Shown here in pieces: positions 1 through 12,225 of a stretch of DNA of 64,000 nucleotides. The position numbers and the translations under genes were made by a program. The notes beneath the pieces are model-generated. The model searched no databases. It saw only the letters and a program-made list of their open reading frames with translations, and had not been told where the DNA came from. Origin of the DNA: Rhea pennata (Eukaryota; Chordata; Aves; Rheiformes; Rheidae); contig NC_084670.1 in assembly GCF_028389875.1 (NCBI RefSeq), positions 37,475,333 through 37,539,332 of the forward strand. The letters are read 5' to 3'. Position 1 is the first letter of the stretch; every line of letters begins with the position of its first letter.

Positions 1-466
1 AGAAGCGGTCCTTCTCCTCAGTTTCCGCATGCGCACTCCTTGCCCCAGCTGTTTTCCCTTCATTATCACTATTCTCGTTCTCTGGCAGAGGTGGTGCAGA
101 GGGACGGCAACAAGGGCCCCCTTGGCCTTTGTCCAAACGAGAAGTCTGCCCCTCCTGCTCTGCCTGGCTCTGAGCCGCTTTTGCCCTTATCTCCGCTGCG
201 CTCTCAGCCACAGGAACCTCCATTCCTCCTGTGGAGGACGGGCTCACAAAAAGCCGTGAGGGAGTAACTGCGGGAGAGGTTTCCGAGAGGCGATCCCCCA
301 GCATTGCCGATGTGGCACATGCAACCCTAAATACCAAAGTGGGGTCGCTTAAATGTCCATGCCCCCTAGCCCACTCACAGAGGGCAAGTAACTTCTTAGT
401 AGAGACGGGCACCTCTCGCTTAGCGAGGAATTCCGTCAATAACTGTATTGCCGCTTCTCGTTCCAT
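1..466 (-). CDS. gag: Retroviral Gag, N-terminal part (runs off the window)
   Basis: An open frame starts at an ATG at 466 and continues without a stop for 155 codons to the window edge. It is the first long frame after the primer site and leader, the position of gag. The first 70 or so residues are charged and helical-looking, as in a matrix domain (start MEREAAIQ). A Glu/Gln/Ala-rich stretch follows, then a PSAP motif inside PSAPPLPE, a late-domain type signal that recruits the host ESCRT machinery. Capsid and later parts are outside the window. The frame is undamaged as far as seen. Identification rests mainly on position; the residue similarity is weak by eye. Confidence 0.7.
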   Translation of the reverse strand, partial: MEREAAIQLLTEFLAKREVPVSTKKLLALCEWARGHGHLSDPTLVFRVACATSAMLGDRLSETSPAVTPSRLFVSPSSTGGMEVPVAESAAEIRAKAAQSQAEQEGQTSRLDKGQGGPCCRPSAPPLPENENSDNEGKTAGARSAHAETEEKDRF

Positions 467-588
467 CTCTATGGCAAGGATCAGCGGTCTTACCGGCACT
501 CGGAGGGCAGCTGCACGAATTCCTCTTTAGTGTGCACACGGCCTTTCCTCCAGCTCTCATAGAAAGCAGGTTCACTTATATCTTCGGG

Positions 589-606
589 GTCCCTGTTCGG
601 GCGCCA
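589..606 (-). other. Primer binding site, tRNA-Lys3 type
   Basis: The minus strand reads TGGCGCCCGAACAGGGAC, an 18-base match to the complement of the tRNA-Lys3 3' end used to prime reverse transcription. It lies two bases from the LTR end. Confidence 0.9.
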
Positions 607-608
607 CT

Positions 609-970
609 TGTCGGAGGCGGGCTTGCGGAATCATAAAACGACTCAATATGAGCTAGCAATATGATCTGTTTATTTCAGCAACTTAACCTGCTTATATACC
701 ATCACATGCTGTTCACACGCTCAAGCATCCTGCTGGCTATATCTAATTGGCTTACTACTATAGTTCACGCCACAAAGCTCTGTGCTATTGGCTATCCACA
801 TATTCACTGTCCCGTCTCGCCAACCCCTTCATCCTGTTTTTACATAGCATTCATTCTTACTCCGTCATTACTTGTCCTTCAAGGTGTCTCCAAGGTTATT
901 CCATATCAGCAAGTCAGGGTTGCTCATTTGCACGGCCTGATATCCATGCTCGTCCAGCCAATTCTCTACA
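609..970 (-). repeat. 5' LTR of the minus-strand retrovirus
   Basis: On the minus strand it opens TGTAGAG and closes GACA two bases before the primer site. It has a TATATAAG box at 698-691 and an AATAAA polyadenylation signal at 674-669, correctly ordered and spaced for U3-R-U5. The inner boundary (609) is firm because the primer site fixes it. The outer boundary (970) is my best TG start and could be off, since no second LTR or target duplication is available for comparison. Confidence 0.7.
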
Positions 971-3900
971 ATTCCCCTTTGTGCTCTGTGCCTGATTCCA
1001 AGCTGGGAGGCTTGTCAGGGTCTCTGATGTCACCGGTGTTGGTTACCACAGGAGGAGATGATCAGGCTGTGACAGGCTCAGCTGTCTGCCTTCTCCTGCC
1101 TTTTTATTCATGCTTGCCCCTTGGGACTTCCTCACCTGCAAAGTGTATTTGGAAGAAAACCCTTCTGACTTGAGACTGAAGGAGACTGCCTCATCCAGCC
1201 TCTGATGCAGAAGGAAATCTGAAGAAACAAAAGTTGCTGTTACTTGGACACGCCAGCCCCTGTGAAAGTAGCTCTAAGTAGCACAGATGGTTGGAAAGGG
1301 GAAGTTTCAATGTAGGAGATACCACTAAATCCACTGTTTTCGATCCTCACCATCTCTAGCAGCCTCCCCAGCCTGGTACCTTTTCCTGGGAGATGCACAC
1401 TAAATACCTGAGCCTGGCACAAGCACACACGGCCCTGGGAGAAGGAAAATGCTGCCATTCAGCTACTATGTCTGAACAGCAGCATTGGAGCACACAGCTG
1501 TGTGCTTGCAGGGCAAATGCAGGTGTCCTGAGAAAGGCACCAGGACTTGGAGGGTGCAGGAGAGAAGAGCCCAGGGTGTTCCTTGTATAGCACAGACACA
1601 TTGGGAAGCTACACGAGGGCCATCGTCCCAGAGCAGCCCCTCACACGTCTCTGTGTCCTGTCAGAAGGGAAAATCCCAGCCTTGCATGGCCTCTCTTTTG
1701 CACCAGGTCCCAGCACATCCTGGAGCACAGCTGTCTGCTGACTACCACATGGGGCACAGCCCAGGCTGGTCAGGGACTGAGTGCTCAGACTCCCCCAGAC
1801 TGAGAGATCATTTAAGAGTCATTTAGTAATACTCCAGCCCTTTCCATGTCCAGGCACTCTGCCAGACCCATGGCAGCTGGAGCCTGGCACGAGCCCCCTG
1901 CCCAGCACAGCCTGAGGTCTGCTCAGGCAGCCCGGGAGAGCCCCAGCACAGCAGAGGTCTCTGGTGTCAGCTCCAGCTGAGTTCCGGCTTTCCACACCCC
2001 TTCCCTGAAGGCACAGACAAGGTCATGATGTTCCCCCAGGCAGCCTGGCCCCCTTGACCCTCTCTGTTCCCTTCCACGCCAGCACCCACAGTGCTGGTGC
2101 TGCTGCCAGGACAGAGGTGGAGCATCCCTTGCAGTGGTTTCTACAGGAGCTCCCCAGGGAAATGCTGTGCCCAGCCCCAGCCTCAGCTCCAGTATGAGGG
2201 AGGGGAGCTGTTGTCTCCTGACCCACCCTGGTGGTGCCAGTCCCACCTCAGCTTGCTCCTGAATGTCTCCAGTGCAGTCCTGGAGGGAGATTGAGCTGCC
2301 TCAGGCCCTGGGACATTCTGGTGGCAGGAGAGTTTGACATGGGCACAGCAGCAGCAGTGCCAAGAGCAGAGGAGGAGCAGGGAAACTGGGGCGAAGACTC
2401 CTGCCCTTGGCTGCATGGCTGGGGCACTGGATGGGAGATGCGTTTGTGGCTGGCCAGGCTCCAGGTGTGGGGTGGGTGCCAGCTGGAGGGCAGGAGTGCC
2501 AGGATTTTCTTGGGCTACAGGGCAGCTGTGACTGTGGTGAAGGCAAGTGGGCAGACCCAGGCACGTACAAATGCAAAGGCCAGGGGTGGAAAGGACAGCG
2601 TGGGGCTGCTGAAGGCCCTCTCTTTCCTCCCCATAGGGAAGAGAGTCCCCAGGCGATGCTGGACTCGGCCTTCACTGATGGGAGAGGAGCACAGGGAGGG
2701 TGAAAGAGGCAACCAAAGCCTCTCAGGGTGCATGAGGGAGTTTCCCACACCCAGGGCTGAGCCAGGGACCTTTGGATCTTCCCCATGACCATCTCCCAGT
2801 CGAGCTCATTCTGCTCTGCCCTGGGTGCTCCCCTCGCTCTGCCAGTCATGCCAGAGTGGGATCAAGCTTGGGTCACAGCTTTTCTGGCCAAGGCTTTCCT
2901 GGCTGTAGTCAGGGGACAGTTCCGAGGTACAGATGAGGAGTTAGGTCAGCAGAAGGAAGACAGTGTCAGATCAAGAGGTGAGAGGAGCAGGGCCAGGTAC
3001 AGCCATGTCCACAGCATATCTCAGGCATATCACAGCAGCTCCACACCAAGGAGGATGAGGTCCTGCAATGAGGCCTGGTCTCTCTCTGTCTCCCCTGTTC
3101 TAGTGACCAGCAGATCCTCCTTCCTGTCTGCCTGCAGCCCCTCCATTCCCCCCACCTTGCCACCAAGCACAGCATGCGAGTGCTGGCCCTGCAGCCCCTC
3201 GGCAGCTCCTGCTGCCCTGGGGACACAGCCACCTGTGCAGGTGCACAGAGAAACCTGGTTCTTGTTCTCATTTCCTATTTCTGAGTGCTGCCTTGATCTT
3301 CTCCTATGACATCCCTGCTCTCCGGAGAGCCTTTCCCCAGGTCAGCATGTCCATGCTGGCCTGGCCATTCCCACACCCCTGCTCTGTGCTCCTGACAAGA
3401 CCCAAGCTGGCAGTGCTGCTCTGTAGTGCAAGCAGGCTGTGGGGCCTTGGGGTCACATAGTGACTCCTGCCTCAGTTCTGATCATGCTGGTCAGGTCAGG
3501 AAGCAGATTTGGCCAGACAGGGATCACCACCGCCGATTACTGGCATGTGTCTGTGCTCATGGATTGTTCTCAGATTGAACCCAGGGCATCTGCAGTGTCA
3601 GGAGATGTGTTTGGGTGGGCACTAGCTCCGGCCTGTGGTGTTTCACTGAGGGTGCAGGAATCGCTCTCCAGTGACTGTTCCCGGGGCCTCCTTGGTCCTC
3701 CCTGCCTCTCCGGGGATTGCAGAGTCCTCATTTCCCCATGCATAACTGGATTTAGTGCCTTACTTTCTGGTCACTCCACTGTGGACCATCCCTCGTTTTG
3801 TGAGGCTCCACTCACTGCCCACCCCCAAGCAAACACTCTCCCTGGAGATCCGCTGAGCTCTCCTGGGGCACAGATTCCCCTCTAGAAGGATGGCCATCTC

Positions 3901-4864
3901 TCATCAGAACTGCCACCTGTGGGACAGCCCTGAGCAGGCAATTTGGAGACCATCCCCCATCTCCAATGGTCACTGAGAGGTGAACCCTGAATCCGACCTG
4001 CAGTCTGTAGCAGATCAGCCAGGGAATCTGAGCACATCCCCTGGAGGCTATAGAGTTGGCAAGCAGAAGAGCCCTTTTGTTGTGCAATCCCTTGGGCTTA
4101 TTTTTGACTCAAAATTCTGAAGAAAGGCAGGATTTGAACAGGTCAAAGAGGAGATCTGCTTTTATTATGGAAATGTTTTAATATGGAAATGTTATTGTGG
4201 AGGCCAAGTCTGGCATAAGGGTGTCCAGTGCCTGGTCCTGCCTGAGCTCACAGAAATGCACAAGGAAGCACCATGTTACAAAGAGCACTTAGGCCATATA
4301 CATACATGAGAGCACAGCAGGGCAGTCTAGAAATGAGAAGAGCAGGCCTGAGAAGAGAAGGTGCTGCTGCTGATGGTGGATGCAGGTCTAGGATATGTGC
4401 AGGCCTCAAGTGAAGACCACAGCAAGGAAATGCCTGCTGCAGCAGTGTAGAGATGGTCCCGAGGAGCAGAAGGTCTGTTCCAACAGGCTGCATCTAAACT
4501 CTCCTCCTCTCCACTCCTGCTCTGCTGTGAGTGCTGGAGCTCTATACAGGAAAGGGACCAGCCATCTGCTGGATCCTCCCTCCCAGGAGGTGGGTGTGAG
4601 ATCACACCCTGACAGTGGCCAGGGGAGCTGAGCTTTCCAAAAGGGCAGGGGACTCAGGATCTCACCTTGTCTGTACTCACCTGAGCCTGACTCTGTCCCC
4701 CAAGCTCCCTTGGTGTCAGTGCTGAAAGAGACACTGCAAAGGGAAAAATCTCCTCACTGCACTGGGGGGCATCCGAGGGAGCTCACACTAGCAGGCTCCA
4801 AAATTCTCCCATCTCTGATGATGAAGGGGGAAGCCTAGCTCGCTACTTCAGCGTACTCTGTGAG
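971..4864. other. Non-coding DNA downstream of OR gene A, with blocks shared with copy C
   Basis: No frame here looks like a gene. Parts are diverged copies of sequence elsewhere: about 1,480-1,600 matches 33,225-33,345 in inverted orientation, and about 3,330-3,840 matches about 33,710-34,100 in the same orientation, each lying 3' of its OR gene (A and C). The middle (1,900-2,900) is GC-rich with long open frames on both strands, which look like composition effects. I see nothing definite elsewhere. Confidence 0.55.
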
Positions 4865-5016
4865 TCATATTCCAATGAGAGAGAAGTGGCATAAATCAAA
4901 ACATTTTTCTTTCTTTTCACAAGAAAGTATCAGCAAAAAGTAAGGGAAAAAAATGAATCGCACAGATCCTTGATGCCAAATGCCATGTGACCATTGAGTG
5001 GATGCACATGTGATGG

Positions 5017-5952
5017 TTATTGGTGCTGACATTGGACCCACTGGATCAGTTTCCTCAGGGCATCCTTGAGCTCCTTGTTCCTCATGCTGTAGATGAGGGG
5101 CTTCACTGCTGGAGGAACCACTGAGTACAGGACAGCCACCACCAGATCCAGAGCTGGGAAGGAGAGGGAGAGGGGCTTCAGGTAGGCAAAAAATGCTGTG
5201 CTGACAAATAGGGAGACCATGGTCAGATGAGGGAGGCACATGGAAAAGGCTTTATGCCGGCCCTGCTCAGAGGGGATCCTCAGCACAGTGGTGAAGATCT
5301 GCACGTAGGACACCACAATGAAAATGAAACACCCAAAGAATAAACAAGCACTAACCACAAGAAGCCCAACTTCCCTGAGGTAGGAGTGTGAGCAGGAGAG
5401 CTTGAGGATCTGGGGAATCTCACAGAAGAACTGGTCCACTGTGTTGCCTTGGCAGAGGGGTATGGAGAATGTGTTGGCAGTGTGCAGGAGAGCATGGAGA
5501 AAACCACTGGCCCAGGCAGCTGCTGCCATTTTGGCACAGGCTCTGCTGTCCATGAGTGTGCTATAGTGTAGGGGTGTGCAGATGGCAATGTAGTGCTCAT
5601 AAGCCATGACTATGAGAAGACAATACTCTCCTCCTAACAAGAAGAGAAATAGAAACATTTGTGCAACACATCCTGAGTAGGAAATGGCCCTGGTGTCCCA
5701 CAGGGAATTCGCCATGGATTTGGGGACAGTGGTGGAGATGGTGCCAAGGTCGAGGAGGGAGAGGTTCAGCAGGAAGAAGTATATGGGGGTGTGGAGGGGG
5801 TGGTCACAGGCTACAGCTGTGATGATGAATCCGTTGCCCAGGAGGGCAGCCAGGTAGATGCCCAGGAAGAGCGAGAAGTGCAAGAGCTGCAGGTCCTGTG
5901 TGTCTGTAAATGCCAGGAGGAGGAACTCACTGAGGGAGCTCCTGTTGGACAT
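5017..5952 (-). CDS. Olfactory receptor, OR14-like (copy A), two hallmark motifs altered
   Basis: An odorant-sensing class A G-protein-coupled receptor of 311 residues, the normal OR length, in one exon. It would sit in the ciliary membrane of olfactory neurons and signal through G-olf (family knowledge). Visible hallmarks: N-glycosylation sequon at Asn3, GN in TM1 (39-40), PIYFFL at TM2 (56-61, usually PMYFFL), Cys95 and Cys177 for the TM3-ECL2 disulphide, SYVQIF at TM5 (215-220), HKAFSMC at TM6 (233-239). Two key sites are changed: the DRY motif reads EHY (119-121) and the TM7 NPxxY motif reads KPLIY (284-288). A splice acceptor lies 22 bases upstream of the ATG. The frame is intact, but the loss of DRY Arg and NPxxY Asn suggests impaired signalling or early decay. 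About 85% alike to copies B and C by eye. Confidence 0.93.
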   Translation of the reverse strand: MSNRSSLSEFLLLAFTDTQDLQLLHFSLFLGIYLAALLGNGFIITAVACDHPLHTPIYFFLLNLSLLDLGTISTTVPKSMANSLWDTRAISYSGCVAQMFLFLFLLGGEYCLLIVMAYEHYIAICTPLHYSTLMDSRACAKMAAAAWASGFLHALLHTANTFSIPLCQGNTVDQFFCEIPQILKLSCSHSYLREVGLLVVSACLFFGCFIFIVVSYVQIFTTVLRIPSEQGRHKAFSMCLPHLTMVSLFVSTAFFAYLKPLSLSFPALDLVVAVLYSVVPPAVKPLIYSMRNKELKDALRKLIQWVQCQHQ

Positions 5953-5974
5953 TTGTTCACATTAATCACAAGGG

Positions 5975-5994
5975 CTGTTGAAAGGAGAAAAGAC
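5975..5994 (-). other. Splice acceptor before OR gene A coding exon
   Basis: On the minus strand a pyrimidine tract ends in CAACAG at 975-976 of this kilobase, followed by 22 bases of 5' UTR and the ATG. The same tract, one base different, precedes OR gene B. OR genes commonly have a non-coding 5' exon spliced just ahead of a single coding exon. Confidence 0.65.
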
Positions 5995-6023
5995 ATTAAG
6001 AAGTTAGGAGAGACTTTTATAGA

Positions 6024-6056
6024 ACAATAAATAAATAGATAAATAAATAAATAAAT
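6024..6056. repeat. (AAAT)n microsatellite
   Basis: About eight AAAT-type units with one GATA interruption, just upstream of OR gene A. Confidence 0.9.
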
Positions 6057-6059
6057 TTC

Positions 6060-9000
6060 TTCTTAACAATCCCATATTGCTTCTCTCTTTATTGGGATGC
6101 CCTTTGTGCAGTTCCCTTCCTCCAGCTCTCATTTATGCTGGCTGAGTGCGTCATGAAGAGCAAAGACCTCTGCCCATGGTCCCAAGTGTCTGTCCTACTG
6201 TACCTGCAGGGGGTATGTGAGAATTCTGGTGACTCAGTCTGACATTAACAATTTCTGTTAAGTGAAATCCATTCCTCTTGTGGAAGGGTTTTGCAGCATC
6301 TTCACTCCCAATTCTAAACAATAAGAATTGCAGAAATGTGTTTTGAGGATCTTTTTCATATTATTTTCTTTGAGATGCCCCTGTCACCCCTGGGAGTGCT
6401 CTTTAGAGCAGAAATCCTTGGCATTTCTACTCTGAGTCCTGAGAGGAAAACATCCACTGTCACTTGGAGTGGGAACATCTCACCTGCCTGTTAGTCTCAT
6501 TCCCAGCTCTCCTGTGCTAACACCTCTTTGAGCTGGAGGATGATGTTACTCTAAAAAGAAACCAGACCCTGCTGAGAGCAGATGGATCCAGTGTCCAAGT
6601 GCAGATCTCCAAAATTCCCTCCCTTTCTGCAGGCACCAGAGGGAGGTCTCCACACTCCCCTTCTAGCCAAGCACCTCTGCAGCTTATTCATGGGTATCTC
6701 AGATATCACAGAGGTGTTCTGAGACAGCAGAGCCTTTCTAGAGGGCAGCTCGCAGCCCGGCAGGACACCACAGGGAAACTCTCCTTAAGGGAGAGTCAGC
6801 TCATTTCCCAGCCCCATGGACTGCATTTCCTGGGGCTCCACATGTCAACATCCAACCCCAGAGAGCCCAAGGACAAGAACAGGAGAAGCATGGAGGGGAA
6901 ACAAGGATTAACAGTGTGATCCTGCTGCCAAGGGAGGCAAGGAGAGAGAGATAGAGGGGCCAGACTTGGGAAAGCCTTCACCTTACCCAGCTGGGCATGC
7001 AGCCCGGCAGATGGTGTCATTGCAGGGCAGTTTTTCTCAGCCCCTTTGCTGGGCAGCATGAAACGGGCCTGAGGTATGCCCTTCTCCTCTGCTGGAGGTC
7101 TGGCTGCAGGGGAGGAGGCTCATGGCCTGGACCCCATGGCTGTCAGGACAGAGGCTTTGCAGGGTGAGAGAGGAGACACAGGGGAGGAAGGTGCTCAGAG
7201 GAAGGTGCCTGGGAGCTCTCTCTCTGTCTTATGGTCTTTTCCCAGACAATTCTAACAGACCTCAACGCACCCTCTGGGTGCTCAGCTCTGCCCTACAGAA
7301 ATCTCCTGGATCAGGGCACTTTCCAGGGGCATCTCTCTGTATGCAGGTCCTAAGGAACAGGTCACATAAACCCTGGGGAGGTCAAAAATGTGATGTTGAT
7401 GCTGTCTGGAGGCTAAGGTGAGGACTAAGCGGCTTGGAGAGATTTCTCATAGACCTATCAATCTCTCGGAGTGAAGGCTGTGGAGTCCCAGTTCCTTGCC
7501 AAAACAGAAAACACTTTCATTTTTTTTCTCCCTGACAGAATTAGGGAGAAAATTGGAAGCACAGAGACCAGAAGAAAAGCTCCTTCCCTTTCAAGTAGCC
7601 CTTCTCCTGATCTGCCTCTTGAAAAGATCCCTTGGACATGTCCAGTGCCTGAGCTAGAGCTGTGAGCAGTCTTGACCCATGCGTCACCTCTCAACAGGAG
7701 AACAAATCTGACCCACTTTGGATCACTCCTCTCATCTAGAGCTTTGTCCCAAAGTAGCACAGTGAGCTCTTCAGGCAGGCTGAGCGCTAGCTCTTGCAGG
7801 CAGGAGATTCCCAGGCACACAGCACCCAGGGGCTCAAGGACACTGCTCTGAATCACAAACCTGGGCAGACCTGTTTGCACACCCCCAGCTTCACACCCCT
7901 GCATCCATCCCTGGAAGAAGGGAGCAGCATTCCCTGTCCCTCTGACTGTGTGTAGCTGAATCCATGCTCTGAAGCATCTTATATGACTTCTTATGCCCTG
8001 AAGGAACCACAAGGATGTTCCTTAAAAAGTCTGTCAGCCAAGATAGCCTCATTTGGGCTGGGTTCAGGAGACCCCTCCAGGAACCTTCGTAGCATTGCCC
8101 TGCAGACCTACCGTATCAGGGGCTGGGAAGATTTCTCCCACAAGGAGCTCTCCTCTGTCCTCCCACTCAAAGCTGCTTTTCACTTCTCTCTGCCTCGTCT
8201 CATCTCATAGCAGCAGCAGCAGGCAGTGCCTGGAGCCTTGCTGCTCCTAGCAGAGCAGCTGCTCCTGGACAGAGCTCTCTCTGGGCAGTGCTGTCAGATT
8301 GCCATGAGCTCCCTCAGTCTCAGGAGCATGGCCCTGCTAAGGAGCAGGGGCCCAGCTGTAAGCATGAATTTCCCTGTCCCTTGGGCTCCCTCCTCCTGGG
8401 AAATGTTCTCTGAAAGAGACAAAATAATCACCAATACTTCCTCTCTAAGCACTGAGGAAAAGCTGATTCCAGCATTGCAAATTGTCTCATCAGAGGATGG
8501 TAACCTACAAGAGGTGGAAATGTCCCACACTGGAAGCCCCTATTCCTATCTCTTAACTAGGCAGGACTCCTTGATGGGATCAGGAAGGGAGTTCATTTAC
8601 CCATGGTTCAGGTGTTGATTCAGAAGAGTCAGCTGAGGCATCTCATGGCAGTGTAGAAACCCTCAGGCTGGAATGGGATTCAGCTCCCTCCCATGAACTC
8701 TACAACACACAGGAGGTGGGATTCTGCTTGCTGAAGCTGAAGTGTGCACAACATAAGTGTCTGTGTGCAAACTCCTTGCCTAAGCTGTTGTAATCAGTGG
8801 AGGTGGAGAGTGGGAGTCAGTTACCTGGTAACACCTGGTGACAGTTACAGAGACAAAGGTGGTCCAAGGCATGTGCCAGTGTCTGTTTGCTCTGATGGAG
8901 CAAGGCAGAGACCTGCATCCTTCTAGAGCATGAGGTGGGGGCCAGGTGGGGAATTTCCTTGGACATCTGAAATGACTCTATTTCCCACTACTGTTAGAGC

Positions 9001-10165
9001 ACCACCCACTACGACACAGAGACACACGGAGGTGCCCACAGTGCAAGCTGCTAATGTAATTCAGTGCAGACCCTTGATTTAATAAGATAAAACAGTCAGA
9101 TAGGTCCATGTCAGATGCCTGGGGTTTGTAGCACAACCATCTCGGACAGGACAGCTATCCCTTTCAGAGTGGTTTCTGGGCAAACACTCCCGGTTATCTA
9201 AGGCTTTTCTACCTGTGCCCAGACCAATGAATCCCACCACTGCCTTTAGGGAAAGTCCATCCCATCTGCCTCCAAGCATGCTGCATAAATGGGAGGCACA
9301 TCACAACAAGGTCTCCACTCTAGTCTCTGCACTCTCAAACCCTGCTTGCCTTCCTCCCCCTCAACGTCATCTCACCCCTGGAGGGTTTGAACCAGGACTG
9401 GGCTAAAGATGACCTCAGGATGGCTGGATCAGAGGCTGCCCAGGCCCAGGGACTTCTTCAGTGCCACCTTGTCCTGCCTGGAGATGGATTCCGTTCTGTC
9501 ACAGGCCTCATATTGCTGCAGAGTCAGCTCAGGCATCAAACCTCTCTCCTGATGTTTAGACACAACTCGACTCTGTTTCTCCCTGGCCTTGGGCACTGCA
9601 GTTTTTTTTTCTTTTAGTGGGAACCTTCTTTAATCATTCCATTGCTACCTGCTATCCATGCCAGCATGGTTCTGCTCTGAAGTGGGACCGTTGCACACAC
9701 AGTGCCCTTGGCTCTTGGAAACAGGTTTTTACCATGATCGATCTTTTCTCAGTGCCACACCTGAGGCTCTGCAACCCAAATACGCATAAATGCATGCATC
9801 TTGGGACACAGTTAGGAGCATATGGAGATGCACAAGCTCTCACGGGCCTGAAACATCATTGGAATGACTAAGATGTGGTGAGATCACTCATGGGAGTGGA
9901 GGGCTGTGCTTGCAGAGTTCAAGCACTTCAGGAGAGACTGTCAAGGAAGATGAGAAGGGTGGATTCGCTTTATGTGAAGGGGAAGCTCAGATGTGTGGAG
10001 CTTTTGCATGGGATGGAGAAGGGTTTGGGTGAGAGCTTGTGGGTGAGCGACACTGTGAGGGTGACATCATGACGGGTGCTACAGACCCAATCAGGGTGAG
10101 GAGGTGGATGACATCTCCTGTTAGCCAAGTGAGAAAGTCTGTCCATCAGAGACCCTGGTTCTTCC
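6060..10165. other. Non-coding upstream part of OR module A
   Basis: No gene recognised. Three blocks recur in the other modules: 6,700-6,880 (B 22,850-23,030 inverted; C 36,540-36,670), 7,830-8,280 (B 21,450-21,900 inverted; C 37,500-38,060) and 9,190-9,430 (B 20,300-20,545 inverted; C 39,000-39,240). These blocks define the module copies and their orientation. Open frames inside them are broken at different places in each copy, so they are not conserved coding exons. Confidence 0.6.
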
Positions 10166-10169
10166 TGGG

Positions 10170-12225
10170 GGGACTTTAAGCCTCCTGACATTCAATGGAA
10201 GGGCAAAGAGCAGAGCGCAAGCTGTCCAGGAGGTTTCTGAAGGGCATCAAGGACAACTCTTTCATACAGCTGCCAGATGGGCTGCTAAGAGTGATGCTTT
10301 CTTGTATCTGGAAATTTGAAACAGTGAAGAATGGATCAGAAATGGGATAGTAAGTGTCAGCCTCGTCTACTGTGACCATGAAAATGTGCATTCCTAGATC
10401 TTCAGGGAGGTGAGGAAGGACAGTAGCAGAGTACAGACCCTGGACTTCAGAGGAGCAGACACTGGCCAGTACCTGGGACTGATGGGAGGACCCATGAGAT
10501 GCAGCTCTTCAGCTCCCGAGGCCACTAAGGCAGCATACCAGAAGCAAAAGGAGGGAGAAGCTGTAATGGAAGAATTTAGAAATATTGCCCAATAGGAATG
10601 ATGTTAGGGAAGAAAAACTCTTGTAGGACTGACACTTGCAGGGGATGCCAAGGGCATAAAGATGAGCTACTACTGCTTCAGTGAGAATAAAGAATAAAAA
10701 GGAAAAATGTGGCCTCACTGCTAAATGGGACAGGGAATCTTGTAGCAGCAGATGCAGACAGGTCTGAGAACTCAGCCCCTTGTTAGCTCCTGTTTCCACA
10801 AGCAAGGTCTCCTGGGCTGTTATACCTTGAGTCAAGACTGCAGAGGAGAAAAACAGGCAACAATGGATGAAGTTAGTGAGGGATTTACTTGGGAGAACTC
10901 AGACTATACAAGTCAATGGGGTTGGATGGGCTGCATACAAGGACACTGTGAGAGCCGACTGCTGTCACTGCAAGGCCACTGGCTATCATCTTTGGAAGAT
11001 TGTGGAGATGGGTGAGGTCTCAATGTCTGGAGAAAGGGAAACGTTATAGCCATCTTCAATAACGGCCACAGGAACAACCTGTGGAGCTGCAGGAAGTTCA
11101 GCCTCACTTTGGTGAGGTGTGAATCACGGAATGAATCCTCTCAGATCACATTTCCGGGAATATGATGGAGAAGACGCCTGGGAACCGTTAGAATGCATTT
11201 ACCCACAGGAAATTGTACCTCACCAGTCTGACTATCTGCTATGAATAAAGAGCTGTATTTGTGGATGGAGAAGAATAAATGTCTTTTCCCAAAACTTTAG
11301 CAAGGTGTTTGACATTGTCTCCCACAGTATTCTTGCATGCACATCAGAATGTTTCAGTCTAAAAGAGCAGACAACTGGATGGGTAAAAAGCTGCTTGGTT
11401 GGTTAGGCTCGGAAGGCAGTGGTGAATGGGTAGTACTCTTCCTGGAGGCCATGGAGAGGAGGAGCACCACAGGGTCTCTCCAGGAACTTGTACTGTTTAT
11501 TAATGACACAAAGCAGGCAACAATCGTCATGCTTGTAGGTGATCTCAGACTGGGGATGTGGTGGGGGGGCAGCCATATTCTTGAGGGCAGCCATTCAGAG
11601 GGACCTGGACAGGCAGGAGGAATGGGCTGTCAGGCATCTCAGGGAATTCAGGCACCTCAGGGAATTCAACAAGGCCAAATGCCAGGTCTTGCACGTGTGA
11701 TAAACCAACATCCGGTAGTGTTACAGACTGGGGCCAAAGTGCCTGGAGAGCAGCTCCGTGAGAAAGGACCTGAAGGTTCTGGTGAACAGAGGCAAAACAG
11801 GAGCTAGTAGCATTCCCTGGCAGCAAAGAAGGCCAAAAGCATTGTGGGCTGTATGACCAGGAGCACAGCCAGGAGGTCGAGGTGAATGATGATTGCCTTC
11901 TAGTTATGATTCATTAGGCCACATCTAGAACACTGCATCCACTTTTGGCTTCCCAGGAAAAGAAAGAGATTGGTAACTGGGAGCAAATTTGGCTGAGGGC
12001 CTTCAAAATAGTCTGGCAGCTGGGGCACTTGCTCTGTGGAGAAGCATTGGAACGGATTGCCAGAGAGGCTGTGCAGTGTCCTCCCTTGGAGGTTTCCAAG
12101 ACCAGACTGGATGAAGACCAGAGCAATATGGTCTAACCTCAGAACTGATCCTGCTTTGAGCAAGGCGATTGGGCTAGGGACCTGCTGAGGTCCCTTCTAG
12201 CCTGAAGGAGTCCATGAATCTTCCC
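10170..12225 (+). mobile_element. CR1 LINE, 3' two kilobases, decayed
   Basis: A chicken-repeat-1 type non-LTR retrotransposon in sense orientation. Around 10,550-10,740 is the stretch encoding the endonuclease-RT linker. Around 10,890-11,150 a frame-broken reading of the RT core is visible (equivalents of the SIIFEKSW and NYRPVSLTS regions). Around 11,280-11,560 are the KAFDTVSH and FINDT regions, and 11,660-11,700 holds the EFNKAKCQVLH region. It ends near 12,222 with the usual CR1 3' end (GGTCCCTTCTAGCCTGAA type). Many stops and indels; inactive. The matching position in module C also holds CR1. Confidence 0.85.

Larger units (their letters stand above)
1..970 (-). mobile_element. Endogenous retrovirus, class II with tRNA-Lys primer site, 5' part only
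   Basis: Read on the minus strand, this holds in order an LTR (970 to 609), a primer binding site (606 to 589), a leader of about 120 bases and the start of a gag frame that runs off the window at base 1. The order LTR-PBS-gag is diagnostic of a provirus 5' end. The primer site matches tRNA-Lys3, which points to a betaretrovirus-like class II element; avian alpharetroviruses use tRNA-Trp. The rest of the element and its second LTR are outside the window, so its completeness cannot be judged. Confidence 0.85.

Noticed and set aside
2231-2849. Overlapping 185- and 182-codon frames on opposite strands
   Set aside because: GC-rich composition gives open frames on both strands; no motif or paralogous conservation.
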